From Phytohabitans rumicis (GTDB lineage Bacteria > Actinomycetota > Actinomycetes > Mycobacteriales > Micromonosporaceae): a stretch of DNA of 64,000 bases. Location: assembly GCF_011764445.1 (NCBI RefSeq), contig NZ_BLPG01000001.1:1612001-1676000 (forward strand). The letters run 5' to 3'. A model generated the notes under the pieces. That model saw only the letters and a list, made by a program, of their open reading frames with translations. It was not told the DNA's origin and searched no databases. Below are positions 18,632-27,230 of the stretch, in pieces (position 1 is the first letter of the stretch; every line of letters begins with the position of its first letter). A program made the translations under genes and the position numbers.

Positions 18632-19855
18632 CTAAGAATGTTCGATGGATGGCTCATTGCCTGACGCTGCGACAGCGACCTCGGGGTCGTACTCGTAGAT
18701 CCAGCCGTTCGCTTCGAGCGGGTCGGCCTTCGAGTACGCCAGGTCGCGCGCCTGCTGCTCAGGGCCGTCGGGAAGGTGGTTGATGTGAGACCTTCCGTGC
18801 GACACCTGCTGCAGGCGTGCCGTGCGGGGTCGACGCAGCTGTTCGTAGCGCCTCAGCGCCGCGACCGGGTTGTCCCGGTCCGCTGCGAGGCAGAGGGCCA
18901 AGACAGCACCGTCCTCGATCGCCTGAGCAGCGCCTTGGGCGAAGAACGGGAACATCGGGTGGGCTGCGTCACCCAGCAGGGTCGCGTTTGCACGGTTCCA
19001 GCGGTCGAGGGGCTCGCGGTCGAGCAGCGCCCAGCGCCCTGGCGTGTCGGCAGCCCGGATCAGCTCCACCAGACGCGGATCCCAACCGGCGAACTCGTCG
19101 AGCAGTTCCTCGACCGTCGCGGTGGCCGTCCACGACTCGACGCTGTTGGCCCCAGCAGGTGCGAAGGCCACCAGGTTGACGTACATCTCGCCGGAGACCG
19201 GGTAATGCACGAGGTGGTGGTCGGGGCCGATCCAGAGGGTCTGGGCGCGCCGCTTGGCGAAGTCGGGTGCCTTCTCCGCCGGCACAAGAGCCCGGAAGGC
19301 GCAGATGCCTGACTCCCCGGCGTGAGTCGGCCCGACGATGGCGGTACGCACTCGTGAGTGGACTCCGTCTGCGCCGATGAGGATGTCCGGGCGAACCGTC
19401 TCGCCATCCTGGAACTGAAGAACCGCCTGGTCGTCTTCGAACTCGACCGAAACGCAGCGCTTGCCGAGGTGGATCGAGTGCTCGGGGACAGCTGACCTCA
19501 AGGCGTCCAGCAGGTCGGCGCGGTGGGCGGTGTAGGTGTGCTCGCCGTACAGGCGCATGCACTCCTCCTCCAAGCTCTCGGCGGAGAGGACGGCGCCGTT
19601 GTCCCAGCGCCGGAACTCCCAACCGATCTCCATCTGGACCGCGCGCTCGATGAACCGATCCAGCACGCCGAGGCGTCGGAGAAGGCGGGCGGCATTGGGC
19701 GCGATCACCAGGCCGGCACCCACCTCAGTCAGGGCGTCCGCCTGCTCGTACACGTCACTGTCCAAGCCCTTGGCCCGAAGGAACGCCGCGGCAGCCAGGC
19801 CCCCGATGCCGCCACCGAGGATCGCGAACTTAGGGCCGTCTTCCGTACTCATCAT
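18632..19855 (-). CDS. FAD-dependent aromatic monooxygenase (salicylate/6-hydroxynicotinate hydroxylase-like)
   Basis: A 407-residue group A flavin monooxygenase. It has the FAD-binding GGGIGGLAAAAFLRAKG near the N-terminus, the DG motif IGADGVHSRVR, and GDAAHPMFPFFAQGAAQAIEDG. This type hydroxylates an aromatic acid, often with loss of CO2. Island context suggests it makes hydroxyquinol, for example from a dihydroxybenzoate. The frame stays open far upstream, over iclR in antisense, but ATG 19855 (or 19852) gives the natural N-terminus. It is divergent from iclR at 19929 with an operator between them. The paralogue at 59050-60213 has the same arrangement. Confidence 0.85.
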   Translation of the reverse strand: MMSTEDGPKFAILGGGIGGLAAAAFLRAKGLDSDVYEQADALTEVGAGLVIAPNAARLLRRLGVLDRFIERAVQMEIGWEFRRWDNGAVLSAESLEEECMRLYGEHTYTAHRADLLDALRSAVPEHSIHLGKRCVSVEFEDDQAVLQFQDGETVRPDILIGADGVHSRVRTAIVGPTHAGESGICAFRALVPAEKAPDFAKRRAQTLWIGPDHHLVHYPVSGEMYVNLVAFAPAGANSVESWTATATVEELLDEFAGWDPRLVELIRAADTPGRWALLDREPLDRWNRANATLLGDAAHPMFPFFAQGAAQAIEDGAVLALCLAADRDNPVAALRRYEQLRRPRTARLQQVSHGRSHINHLPDGPEQQARDLAYSKADPLEANGWIYEYDPEVAVAASGNEPSIEHS

Positions 19856-19893
19856 GCTCTTGTACCCCCGGCAAACCGTTGTAAGGGCCACTT

Positions 19894-19910
19894 CATCCAT
19901 CCAACGAACA
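19894..19910. promoter_or_regulatory. IclR-type operator, site 2 (divergent monooxygenase/iclR)
   Basis: CATCCATCCAACGAACA matches the consensus in one half strongly (AACGAACA) and the other half loosely. Its reverse complement, TGTTCGTTGGATGGATG, is close to the site at 58993 (TGTTCATTGGATGGCCA), which sits in the same position in island B. It lies in the 73-bp gap between the two divergent starts. Confidence 0.5.
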
Positions 19911-19928
19911 TTGAAGTTAGAGTGAGCC

Positions 19929-20708
19929 ATGCCTCGCGCGAACGAGCCAGGACGCTCCGTCAGCTCCCGACTGTGGGATTTGCTGTTTGCCTTCGACCCC
20001 AACCACACCGAGCTGAGCCTCGCTGATCTGGTCCGACGTACTGGCATGCCGCACGCCACCGCCAGGCGCCTCACGCTCGAACTTGTCGAGGCCGGCGCGC
20101 TGGAACGCACCAGCGACAACCGGTTCGTGATCGGCTTGCCGCTGTGGCGTCTCGGCACTCTCGCACCGCGCGCCGAGACGCTTCGTAGCGCCGCGCAGCC
20201 GTTTGTGGAGGACCTATACACGGCACTTCGCCAGCATGTGCAGCTGGCCGTCCTCCAGGGCGACCGAGCCGTGATCATCGAACGACTGTCAGCGGTCAAC
20301 GCCGTTGGTCTGAGGTCGCAGATCGGCGGCCATCTGCCTTTGCATTGCTCAGGTATCGGCAAGGTGCTGCTGAGCCACAGCAGCCCCGCCTTCATCGATG
20401 AGGTGTTGGCGGGAGGGCTGCAGCGCTTCACCCCCAAGACGATCGTGGACCCGGCCGAACTGCGTCGCGAACTGGCGTCCTGTCGCGCGACCGGAACGGT
20501 GGTCGTCAAGGAAGAGTTGAGCGAAGGGGCCGAGTCGGTCGCGACGCGCATCATCGATGGCCGCGGCAACGTCGTCGCGGCCCTGTCTGTTGTGGTAGCT
20601 GCGGGCTCGATCGAACTGCAGGCGGCCGTTCCCTCGCTGGTCGCGAGCGGACTGGGATTGTCCAGGCGTCTCGGCTGGAGGCCCGGCATTCCCATTCGCA
20701 CCTCGTAA
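19929..20708 (+). CDS. IclR-family transcriptional regulator (island A)
   Basis: A 259-residue regulator with an N-terminal winged helix (LSLADLVRRTGMPHATARRL, residues about 27-50) and a C-terminal IclR effector domain (LPLHCSGIGKVLLSH, IIDGRGNVVAALSVVV). It is divergent from the flavin monooxygenase. Its paralogue at 58185-58970 starts with the same EPGRSVSSRL and is placed identically in island B. IclR proteins of aromatic pathways commonly bind palindromes near their target promoters. The six 17-bp sites listed here are the likely targets of one or both proteins. Confidence 0.85.
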   Translation: MPRANEPGRSVSSRLWDLLFAFDPNHTELSLADLVRRTGMPHATARRLTLELVEAGALERTSDNRFVIGLPLWRLGTLAPRAETLRSAAQPFVEDLYTALRQHVQLAVLQGDRAVIIERLSAVNAVGLRSQIGGHLPLHCSGIGKVLLSHSSPAFIDEVLAGGLQRFTPKTIVDPAELRRELASCRATGTVVVKEELSEGAESVATRIIDGRGNVVAALSVVVAAGSIELQAAVPSLVASGLGLSRRLGWRPGIPIRTS

Positions 20709-20736
20709 CCCTTGGCGGGGCGAGGAAACCGGCGCG

Positions 20737-21128
20737 TCATGCCGGCGGTTGCCGCCGGGACAGCTGCATGTGCCCGAGGCGCCATCCCTCGTCGGTCGAG
20801 AACCACAACCGTGTGGCCACCGCCTGAACCAGAAACGGCGGCAGGTCAGGCGAGCGCCGAACGCGCATTTTCTGAAAGCACGTCACGATAGCCCGTCCCC
20901 TCGCTCCAGACACGTCACCGCACTGGTCTCGGCCTCCACGATGGGTCCCATTGATGCGTCGTAACTGAGGAAGCGCTCGCGGTCATGGACGTTCCCGACC
21001 GGGCCGTGAACGACCACACAGTCGGGGAGCATGAGTTCACGCCGCTCCTCGCTGCCCTTTGTGATCGCGACGAGCCAGGCCGCCTCCGCCTGAGCGACCG
21101 TGTCCGGCACGCGGACGTCGGTGGTCAT
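20737..21128 (-). CDS. NTF2/SnoaL-like protein, paralogue of 12255-12659 (one frameshift)
   Basis: A 130-residue NTF2-like protein. The first part (TVAQAEAAWLVAITKG, VVHGPVGNVHDRERF) and the last part (AIVTCFQKM, DLPPFLVQAV, DEGWRLGHMQLSRRQPP) both match the protein at 12255 in order. The join near 20892 needs one more G in GACGGG. The corrected gene is 131 codons and ends with TGA at 20737-20739. AAGGAG lies 8 bases before the start. It follows the MFS transporter gene by 24 bases and is probably co-transcribed. The function is unknown. Confidence 0.7.
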
Positions 21129-21152
21129 CGTTGGACTCCTTTCCGGGTGCGG

Positions 21153-22862
21153 TCAGCCGTTGAGGGTGTGCGGGTCGTCGTCGAGATGGGCCTCGGCTAC
21201 ACCGCCGCGCCCACCCGCGAGAGTGAGTGCCGCCGCCACGAGAGCAGCCACGCCGCCGATCACGTACGCGGTGGAGTAACTGTGGCTGAGAGCGTCGAAA
21301 GCGACGTCCTTAAGTGGGTTGAAGGGCATGACCTGACCATCCGGCAGTGGGATGCTGGCCGGCACCGAGTTGGCGCCGAGCGGGCCCGAGGCTACGGCGT
21401 GAACCGCCGCCTCGAGCTGCGGTCTCTGATCCGCGGGAGCGTTGGCCGCAGAGGCATTGAAAGCCGCATAAGCGTTGCTCAGCTCGGGATTGCCGGCCAT
21501 GTTGCGGGCGATCTCCTTGGCGGCTTGGCCAAGCGCGACAGCACCGATGATCGCGGGGGCGAGGGCGAACCCGAGGTCCCGGATCGTGCTCGTGACACCG
21601 CTTGCCATGCCGGCGAGGTGGTTGGGCAACGTGTTGACCGCGACCGCGCTGATAGCGGAGATGGCCAGCGCCGAGCCGACGCCGACGAGGACTAAGGGCA
21701 CCACGATGGCGCCCAGCGCCCGATTGCTCGCCGGAACGCTGGCGAACCACAGCCCACCAGTGCCGATGAGGGTCAGGCCGGCGAAGAGAACCCACCGGGG
21801 GTTGTAGCGTTCAAGCAGCTTCGAGGTAAGCGGCAGCTGCACGAGGCCAATGCCTCCGAAGAACAGGTAGGCGACGGAGCTCCGCAGCGGGCTGAATCCC
21901 TGGATGGCCGTGAGGCGGATACTGGTGGAGTACATGATCGCGAGGAAGGCGAACATACCGATCAGGGTGACCACCGAGTTCATGGCGAACGCCCGGTTCT
22001 TGAACACGCTCAGGAGCAGGAGCGGCTCGGCCGCACGCCTCTCGGCGAAGACGAACAGCACGAGCAAGACGGCCGCGACGATGAACGCGATGACGATCTG
22101 CGGGCTCCCCCAGCCACTCTCGGGGCCCTGGATCACGGCATACAACAGAGCGAACAGGCCGAGCGCGGCGGTGATTTGACCCGGCCAGTCGATGGATCGG
22201 CCCGCGGGCGAGGCGGAGTTCTGGGCGAGGATCAGCGACACGACGACGCTCACCGCGGCGATGACAAGGACACCGATGTAGGCCCAGCGCCAGTTCGCAT
22301 TACCCGCCCATCCGCTTTGCATCTTGCCGGCGACGCCCGCCAGCAGCGGCCCAAGGAAGCCGCCGACGGAGAGCGCAGTGGCCCAGATCGCCACGCCACG
22401 CGCGCGGGTGGCGATGGTGTGCGTGCCGGCCGCCACCATCGCGAGGCTCGTCGGAAAGACGGCCGCAGCCCCGACGCCGTTGAGGAGTTGGGCGAGGATC
22501 AGCAACCCCACCCGGGTGTTGGTCGAGGATCCTTCACCTGGCACCAGGATCGCGAGAGCCGAGCCCACCACAATGAGCGCGGCGCCCCCCATGAGGAGGC
22601 GCTTGCGACCGAACAGGTCACCGAACACGCCGAAGCCCAGGCCCAACGCGGCGACGGGAAGCATGAAGATGTCGAGAATCCACGTCAGCTGGGCCGAGGA
22701 CGGCGCGAGATCCTGCTGGATCAGCCCCGTGATAAGCGAGGGGACGGAAAGGGCCATCTGTGCAAGGCAGACGGCGAGAACCACCGCCGCCAGAGTGCCG
22801 GCTCTCAGGGTGTATCTCCCACCGGCGCCACTTGCCGCACTGGATGAATCGATCTGGACCAT
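21153..22862 (-). CDS. MFS transporter, DHA2 (14-helix drug:H+ antiporter-like) family
   Basis: A 569-residue membrane protein with about 14 hydrophobic segments and the signatures LDIFMLPVAALGL (helix 2), GDLFGRKRLLMGG (the loop 2-3 motif) and LLNGVGAAAVFPTSLAMV. The family usually exports drugs or metabolites by proton antiport; some members import. A hydrophilic loop near the C-terminus (residues about 465-525) is longer than usual. An IclR-type palindrome lies 140 bases upstream, so it is likely part of the hydroxyquinol regulon, moving a substrate in or a toxic intermediate out. AAGGAG precedes ATG 22862. Confidence 0.85.
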   Translation of the reverse strand: MVQIDSSSAASGAGGRYTLRAGTLAAVVLAVCLAQMALSVPSLITGLIQQDLAPSSAQLTWILDIFMLPVAALGLGFGVFGDLFGRKRLLMGGAALIVVGSALAILVPGEGSSTNTRVGLLILAQLLNGVGAAAVFPTSLAMVAAGTHTIATRARGVAIWATALSVGGFLGPLLAGVAGKMQSGWAGNANWRWAYIGVLVIAAVSVVVSLILAQNSASPAGRSIDWPGQITAALGLFALLYAVIQGPESGWGSPQIVIAFIVAAVLLVLFVFAERRAAEPLLLLSVFKNRAFAMNSVVTLIGMFAFLAIMYSTSIRLTAIQGFSPLRSSVAYLFFGGIGLVQLPLTSKLLERYNPRWVLFAGLTLIGTGGLWFASVPASNRALGAIVVPLVLVGVGSALAISAISAVAVNTLPNHLAGMASGVTSTIRDLGFALAPAIIGAVALGQAAKEIARNMAGNPELSNAYAAFNASAANAPADQRPQLEAAVHAVASGPLGANSVPASIPLPDGQVMPFNPLKDVAFDALSHSYSTAYVIGGVAALVAAALTLAGGRGGVAEAHLDDDPHTLNG

Positions 22863-23001
22863 GGACGACTCCTTGCGCGCAAGCGCTGCTATCGGACCGG
22901 CGTCCGCCGACGGACCTTGCTAATGAAGGACGCCCGGCGTGCTGGCTGAACCGCCGAGCAGCGACAAGTTAGGTTGTGGCTCCCGTCACGCTCAACGGGC
23001 A

Positions 23002-23018
23002 TGTTCATTGGATGAACA
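23002..23018. promoter_or_regulatory. IclR-type operator, site 3 (MFS operon)
   Basis: TGTTCATTGGATGAACA is a near-perfect dyad: TGTTCAT and ATGAACA match exactly around TGG. It lies upstream of the MFS transporter and its NTF2-like partner, with no other gene between. Confidence 0.65.
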
Positions 23019-23044
23019 GGCCACCGCTCAGCAGTCACCGCGAA

Positions 23045-23072
23045 CGGCCATCCCTCGCATAAGGGATGGCCG
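23045..23072 (-). terminator. Hairpin terminator after the lipocalin-like gene
   Basis: CGGCCATCCCT and AGGGATGGCCG form a perfect 11-bp stem with the 6-base loop CGCATA, starting 30 bases beyond the stop of the leftward gene at 23102. There is no long U-tract, as is common in GC-rich genomes. It separates that gene from the MFS promoter. Confidence 0.65.
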
Positions 23073-23101
23073 TCAGGGCTGGTGGGATCGGACTCGGGCG
23101 G

Positions 23102-24169
23102 CTACTGCAAGCTGTTGGTGACTTCGACGTAGCTGGAGCCGGTGGCGCGTCGGCCGTCATATGTCCCGGCGACGGTGGCGCTGGCTTCGAGCACGGATCC
23201 GAGTTCCTGGTTGTTGGCTGTCGCGGTGACCTTGAGCGTGGTGCGGAGGCCAGGGATGGTGACGGTCCAGCGGGTGGGGTAGGTCTTGTGGGTGGCCGGG
23301 CTGGTCCAGGTGCCGGAGAGGTCGGGTGTGATGGTGGCCTCGGTGACGGTTTGGGTACCGTTAGGCGCGAGGGCGGTCACCCACGTGTTCGTCGTGGTGC
23401 TGGTGGTCTTCCATAGGCTCATCCTGGTCCCGTCGGACAGGCTCAGTCCCATCCAGGTCCAGCCGGTCTGTCCCGTGCCCAAGGCAGGTAGAGGGCCCCA
23501 CTGGCGGTCCAGCCAGGACTGGCCGTGCAGTTTCTGTGTGCGTCCGTTGAGGGTGAGGGTGCCTGAGGTGTCGATGGTGGGCAGGGCGTACTCGTAGTTC
23601 GGGTATCTGGCATCGGCGAACATCGGGAAGTAGCCGGTGCCCATGTTGTAGAGGACCGGTCCGCGCGGGCGGAGCGTCACGTCGATCTGTCCCTCGGGAA
23701 CCGTGGCGTGCAGGGTCATTTTGGTCGTGTCGCCGGTCCAGGTGATGTTCTGGGTACGGATGTCCACCCCCGGAGCATGGGAAAGGCCCACTCGCGCGGG
23801 AAGGTTGAGCACCGACTGGGTGTACCACCCGGTGGTCTCATCCGTGATCGACACCTTCGAAGTGGAGGCCCCGCGTGCCGCGTCCCCGAGAGCCACGTAG
23901 TGCGCCACGAATGCGTAGCGGTGTCCGCCGGCGGTGACGTGGGCGGTGAGATACCAGGACTCGTTGCTCCGGTCGGGGTTGGCGGTGAGGTCTGCTTCCG
24001 CGTCGACGAGAACGGGAAGGTTGGTCTGGCTCAACCCGTGCCCGGTGGCGCCGCTCGAGGTGGTGGGTGCGTTCGTTGGGGTGGCCGTCGCGGGCCCCGG
24101 CGCGATGACCGCGGACACGGTGATGACCGCCGCCAGGGCGGCGGCGCCGCCCTTGAATGCCCTGTGCAT
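23102..24169 (-). CDS. Secreted lipocalin-like (CrtC/AttH-type) protein
   Basis: A 355-residue protein with a Sec signal peptide: a short positive N-terminus, then AALAAVITVSAVIAPGPATA. The mature part has blocks typical of the CrtC/AttH lipocalin-like family: a YLTAHVTAGGHRYAFVAHYV strand pair, SWLDRQWGPLP, TGWTWMGLSLSDGT and SSYVEVTNS at the end. Relatives include hydroxyneurosporene synthase (CrtC)-like and AttH proteins, but the chemistry here is unknown. The start at 24169 has AGGAG 7 bases upstream. It follows the solute-binding protein gene on the same strand, so both may handle the same extracellular compound. Confidence 0.7.
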   Translation of the reverse strand: MHRAFKGGAAALAAVITVSAVIAPGPATATPTNAPTTSSGATGHGLSQTNLPVLVDAEADLTANPDRSNESWYLTAHVTAGGHRYAFVAHYVALGDAARGASTSKVSITDETTGWYTQSVLNLPARVGLSHAPGVDIRTQNITWTGDTTKMTLHATVPEGQIDVTLRPRGPVLYNMGTGYFPMFADARYPNYEYALPTIDTSGTLTLNGRTQKLHGQSWLDRQWGPLPALGTGQTGWTWMGLSLSDGTRMSLWKTTSTTTNTWVTALAPNGTQTVTEATITPDLSGTWTSPATHKTYPTRWTVTIPGLRTTLKVTATANNQELGSVLEASATVAGTYDGRRATGSSYVEVTNSLQ

Positions 24170-24222
24170 GGATGGCTCCTCGTCGCTGGATTTGGATGTG
24201 GGTTCAGGTCCAAGACCCGGGC

Positions 24223-25348
24223 TCAGCTGCCGGGGTGTAGTCCGAGCCAGCCGGGTGTGGGTGCCCCCTGGACTTCGCCGAAGTAAAGGGCGAAGGTCTG
24301 CTTCCAACGTTCGACTTCGGCGCGGTCGGCCATGAAGCGGGGAAGCCGTCGAGGTGGGCGTTGGGGTATTGCCAGATCGGCTTGAGGCCGCCGGCGGGGG
24401 TGACGTCGGTGCGGACGGACCAGCCGTCGAAAGCGGCCTGTTGTACGGGCGTGGACAGCTGCCAGTTGAGGTAGAGCTTGGCGGCGGCGGGGTGCTTGGC
24501 GCCGGCGAGGATCGCCGCACGATGTCCCCAGGCCATGAACGGGTGGCGGTCCGGTGCGACCCAGCGCACGCCGGGTACCAGGGGTCCGGTCAGCGAGCCA
24601 AAGCCGCCGATACCGATCAACTTCTGTTTGCTGGCGACCGCGACGACCGGGGTCGGGGTGCCCCGGCCGAACTGTACGTTCTGCGCGGCGAGCCGGCGCA
24701 CCCACTCCCAGCCGTACGCCTGCGTGTACAGCTTGTACAGGTACAGCACGGCGTCGTCGTCGTGCGGGTAGGACGACGCGATCGCGCCCTTCCAACGCGG
24801 GTCGACCAGGTCACGCGGTGAGGCGGGTCCCCCGGCGCCGAGGCTGTCGTCGTACATGTAGCTGAATGCGACGACCGACGTGGCGATCCAGGCGCCGTCC
24901 GGGTCCCTGAAGGCCGGGTACAGCTTGGCGAACCCGGCCGGCTTGTACGGGCGCAGCACCCCCAGGCTCTTCCAGCGGGTGAAGTCCTGCAGCGTCTGCA
25001 ACTGCACCACGTCCGGCACCAGAGTGCCGGTGGCGAGCTGGTTGTCGACGCGAACGTCGTGGTACTTGCTGTAGTCCACGACCAGCGTCAGCTTGATGTC
25101 CGGGAACTGGGCCAGGAACGCCTGTTTGGTGCCGTCCTGCTGGTCGGGGTGTCCCCACCGGCATAGATGACCAGCTCGCCGTCTTCGCGCCGCGCGGCTG
25201 CGTACAACTCCTCCAGCGACTTGGTCTCCTCCGAGACGCGCGCGCCCCCAGTCGCCGCGTCGGCCCGGCCCGCGACCGATGTGGCCAGCGCCGCCGCCCC
25301 GGCCAGCGCGCCCGTGCCGAGCACCCCGCGCCTGCTCATGGTTGCCAT
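24223..25348 (-). CDS. ABC-transporter solute-binding protein (iron/polyamine-type, two frameshifts)
   Basis: An extracellular solute-binding protein of about 375 residues. The N-terminus (MATMSRRGVLGTGALAG) looks like a twin-arginine signal, ending near GRADAA. Later segments include VVDYSKYHDVRVDNQLATG, FAKLYPAFRDPDGAW and RWKGAIASSYPHDDDAVLY, typical of family 1 binding proteins. Two breaks are seen, near 25157 and 24337. Each is repaired by one C, which gives the C-terminus FMADRAEVERWKQTFALYFG and 376 codons. No permease or ATPase gene is adjacent. It is divergent from the MarR gene with two palindromes between. Confidence 0.72.
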
Positions 25349-25373
25349 CAGCAACTCCTCTCCCCTACATGTT

Positions 25374-25423
25374 GTTCAAACTGGAACTACTCGCGGACGC
25401 TAGCACGTGGTTCGAGTTTGAAC
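25374..25423. promoter_or_regulatory. Two MarR-type palindromes in the divergent promoter
   Basis: GTTCAAACTGGAAC (25374-25387) and GTTCGAGTTTGAAC (25410-25423) are both GTTC-N6-GAAC dyads. In addition TTGTTCAAACT and AGTTTGAACAA are exact inverted repeats of each other across the region. They lie between the solute-binding protein start (25348) and the MarR start (25445), a typical autoregulated arrangement. Confidence 0.6.
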
Positions 25424-25444
25424 AACACGTGGTACGGTGAGCCT

Positions 25445-25909
25445 GTGAGCAAGGTCAAGTGGCTGGACCAGCACGAGCAGCAGGCGTGGATTACCTTCGT
25501 CACCGCGAGCGCGCTGCTCAACCGGGTGCTCGACCAGCAGCTGCGCGCCGACGCCGGGCTGTCTCACGCGCAGTACGGAATCTTGACCCGCCTCGCCGAC
25601 GCACCCGACGGGTCGATGCGCATGCTGGCGCTCGCCGAGGCGCTAGCGGTCACCAAGAGCGGCCTGACCTACCAGGTCGCACAACTGGAGAAAGACGGCC
25701 TGGTCGCTCGCGAAGCCTGCACCACCGACGACCGCGGGGTGATCGCCACCATCACCGAACTCGGCATGGAGCTCGTGCGCAGGGCGGCGCCGGGTCACGT
25801 CGCCCTGGTCCGCGAACTGCTGATCGACGCCCTCACCCCACAGCAACTCGACGTCCTGGACGAAGCCTTCGCCGAGGTCCACCGCCGCATCGTCGAGCGC
25901 ACGACGTAG
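25445..25909 (+). CDS. MarR-family transcriptional regulator
   Basis: A 154-residue winged-helix regulator: QAWITFVTASALLNRVLDQQ (dimer helix), GLSHAQYGILTRLADAP, MLALAEALAVTKSGLTYQV (recognition helix) and EACTTDDRGVIATITELG (wing). GTG 45 bases into the 25400 line (25445) is preferred to upstream ATG 25418, which would place the start inside a palindrome. It probably represses itself and the divergent solute-binding protein and lipocalin genes, responding to a small phenolic or acidic ligand as family members often do. Confidence 0.82.
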   Translation: MSKVKWLDQHEQQAWITFVTASALLNRVLDQQLRADAGLSHAQYGILTRLADAPDGSMRMLALAEALAVTKSGLTYQVAQLEKDGLVAREACTTDDRGVIATITELGMELVRRAAPGHVALVRELLIDALTPQQLDVLDEAFAEVHRRIVERTT

Positions 25910-25919
25910 CCTCGCACTC

Positions 25920-25936
25920 TGTTCGTTGAACGAACA
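25920..25936. promoter_or_regulatory. IclR-type operator, site 4 (SDR gene)
   Basis: TGTTCGTTGAACGAACA is a perfect 17-bp palindrome around a central G, the best copy in the window. It lies 88 bases upstream of the SDR start at 26024 and just past the MarR stop at 25909. Confidence 0.65.
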
Positions 25937-26023
25937 GGCCGCCGGTCAACCACGGGCTCGACGCGCAAAATCCGATGGGTGACGGCCTGACCTGGGCCGT
26001 TCGAGCGTCAACCAGGGAGAGTC

Positions 26024-26770
26024 ATGGCTGGAAGATTGGCCGGCAAGACTGCGGTCGTGACCGGGGGCGGTGCCGGTATCGGGCAGGAGATCGCCCGTAG
26101 GCTCGCGTCGGAGGGAGCGGACATCGCGGTCGCGGACGTCAATCCGGCCGACGAGACGCGGGAACTCGTTGCGGAGACCGGCCGGCGATTCTTCAGCGAC
26201 AAGGTCGACATCTCGGACCAGGACGCGATCCACCGCTTTGCCGCGCGGGTCCGAAGTGAGCTCGGGGCCGCCGATATCCTGGTGAACAACGCGGCCGTCG
26301 TGCTGCTGGCTGATATCGACCACGTGACACTCGACGACTGGCGTCGCACCTTCGCCGTCAACGTGGACGGCGCCTTTCTGGCCTCCAAGGCGTTCCTGCC
26401 AGACCTGAAGGAGTCCGGGTCAGGACGGATCGTCAACATCACCTCGTCGAGCTACTGGACGCCGCCGCCTCCATTCGTCTCCTATGTCTCGGCCAAGGGC
26501 GCGCTGAACGGATTCACCTCCGTCCTGGCCGCCAACCTCGCCGCTCACAACATCACCGTCAACGGCGTCGCCGCGAGCCTGGTCCGTACGGCCGCTGCCG
26601 CGGCGAACACGAGCGAGGCGTTCTTCGACCAGACCGTGCGGATCCAGAACATCAAGCGCGTGCAGATGCCGGCCGATGTCTCGGGCGTCGTGGCGTTCCT
26701 CGCCTCCGACGACGCCGCGTTCATCACGGGCCAGATCATCGTCGCGGACGGCGGCAGCACCCGCCGCTAA
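26024..26770 (+). CDS. Short-chain dehydrogenase/reductase
   Basis: A 248-residue classical SDR. It has the cofactor motif TGGGAGIG near residue 13, NNAA near residue 87, and the catalytic serine in NITSSSYW with Y and K in SYVSAKG. The aspartate in VADVN suggests NAD(H) preference. The end, FITGQIIVADGGSTRR, is typical of the FabG-like group. The start has AGGGAGAG 4 to 10 bases upstream. With a perfect IclR-type palindrome in its promoter it is probably co-regulated with the hydroxyquinol islands, perhaps acting on a side-chain alcohol. Confidence 0.87.
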   Translation: MAGRLAGKTAVVTGGGAGIGQEIARRLASEGADIAVADVNPADETRELVAETGRRFFSDKVDISDQDAIHRFAARVRSELGAADILVNNAAVVLLADIDHVTLDDWRRTFAVNVDGAFLASKAFLPDLKESGSGRIVNITSSSYWTPPPPFVSYVSAKGALNGFTSVLAANLAAHNITVNGVAASLVRTAAAAANTSEAFFDQTVRIQNIKRVQMPADVSGVVAFLASDDAAFITGQIIVADGGSTRR

Positions 26771-26810
26771 GGGCGTGAGGTGGGTGTCCGGGCGCCGGCG
26801 AGGACGACCA

Positions 26811-26841
26811 GCGGCGGCTGGCATTGCTGCTCAGCCGCCGC
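26811..26841. terminator. Bidirectional hairpin terminator
   Basis: GCGGCGGCTG and CAGCCGCCGC form a perfect 10-bp stem with an 11-base loop, in the gap between the convergent SDR and rhodanese genes. It can serve both. Confidence 0.6.
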
Positions 26842-26866
26842 CAGCGGTCAACGGCTCTGGCTGGCC

Positions 26867-27193
26867 TCAGAGGGATTCGGTGGGCAGGCCGGCGGCAGTC
26901 CAGTCCTCGATGCCCTCGCGATACTTGCGGACGTTGGTGTAGCCAAGGGCGGTGAGCCGGTCGGCGACCTGTCCGCTGTTAGGGCAGGCCGGGTTGGAGC
27001 AGTACGTGACGATCGCGGCGTCGCGGTCCGGCAGCAGGGCCGAGGCTTGCGCGTCCACCTCGGCAGGGGGCAGGGCGATGGCGCCGGGCAGGTGCTGCTT
27101 GGCGTGGTACTCGCCGCCCAGCGCGTCGACAACGGTGACGGTCCCGGCGCCGATCGCCGCCTTCAGTTCGTCTCGGGTGATCAGTGCGGTCAT
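26867..27193 (-). CDS. Single-domain rhodanese-like protein
   Basis: A 108-residue rhodanese fold: TVVDALGGEYHAKQHLPGAI near the start, then the active-site loop TYCSNPACPNS with the candidate persulfide cysteine, and a C-terminal EGIEDWTAAGLP. It would transfer sulfur from thiosulfate or another donor to a thiol acceptor. It is divergent from a TetR gene, and a 14-bp perfect palindrome sits in the shared promoter, so it is likely that regulator's target. Confidence 0.85.
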   Translation of the reverse strand: MTALITRDELKAAIGAGTVTVVDALGGEYHAKQHLPGAIALPPAEVDAQASALLPDRDAAIVTYCSNPACPNSGQVADRLTALGYTNVRKYREGIEDWTAAGLPTESL

Positions 27194-27213
27194 GTCGCTA
27201 CCTCCAAGGGGAT

Positions 27214-27227
27214 CGGACTATAGTCCG
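27214..27227. promoter_or_regulatory. TetR operator between rhodanese and tetR
   Basis: CGGACTATAGTCCG is a perfect 14-bp palindrome in the 37-bp gap between divergent rhodanese and tetR starts. TetR-family repressors commonly bind such sites and control the neighbour and themselves. Confidence 0.6.
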
Positions 27228-27230
27228 GTT

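Noticed and set aside
19856-20806. Upstream extension of the flavin monooxygenase frame over iclR
   Set aside because: The monooxygenase family starts at the FAD-binding motif, which fits ATG 19855. The extension is antisense to a clear IclR gene.
26952-27230. N-terminal extension of the TetR gene over the rhodanese gene
   Set aside because: It is antisense to an intact rhodanese, and ATG 27231 directly after the palindrome gives a normal TetR N-terminus.
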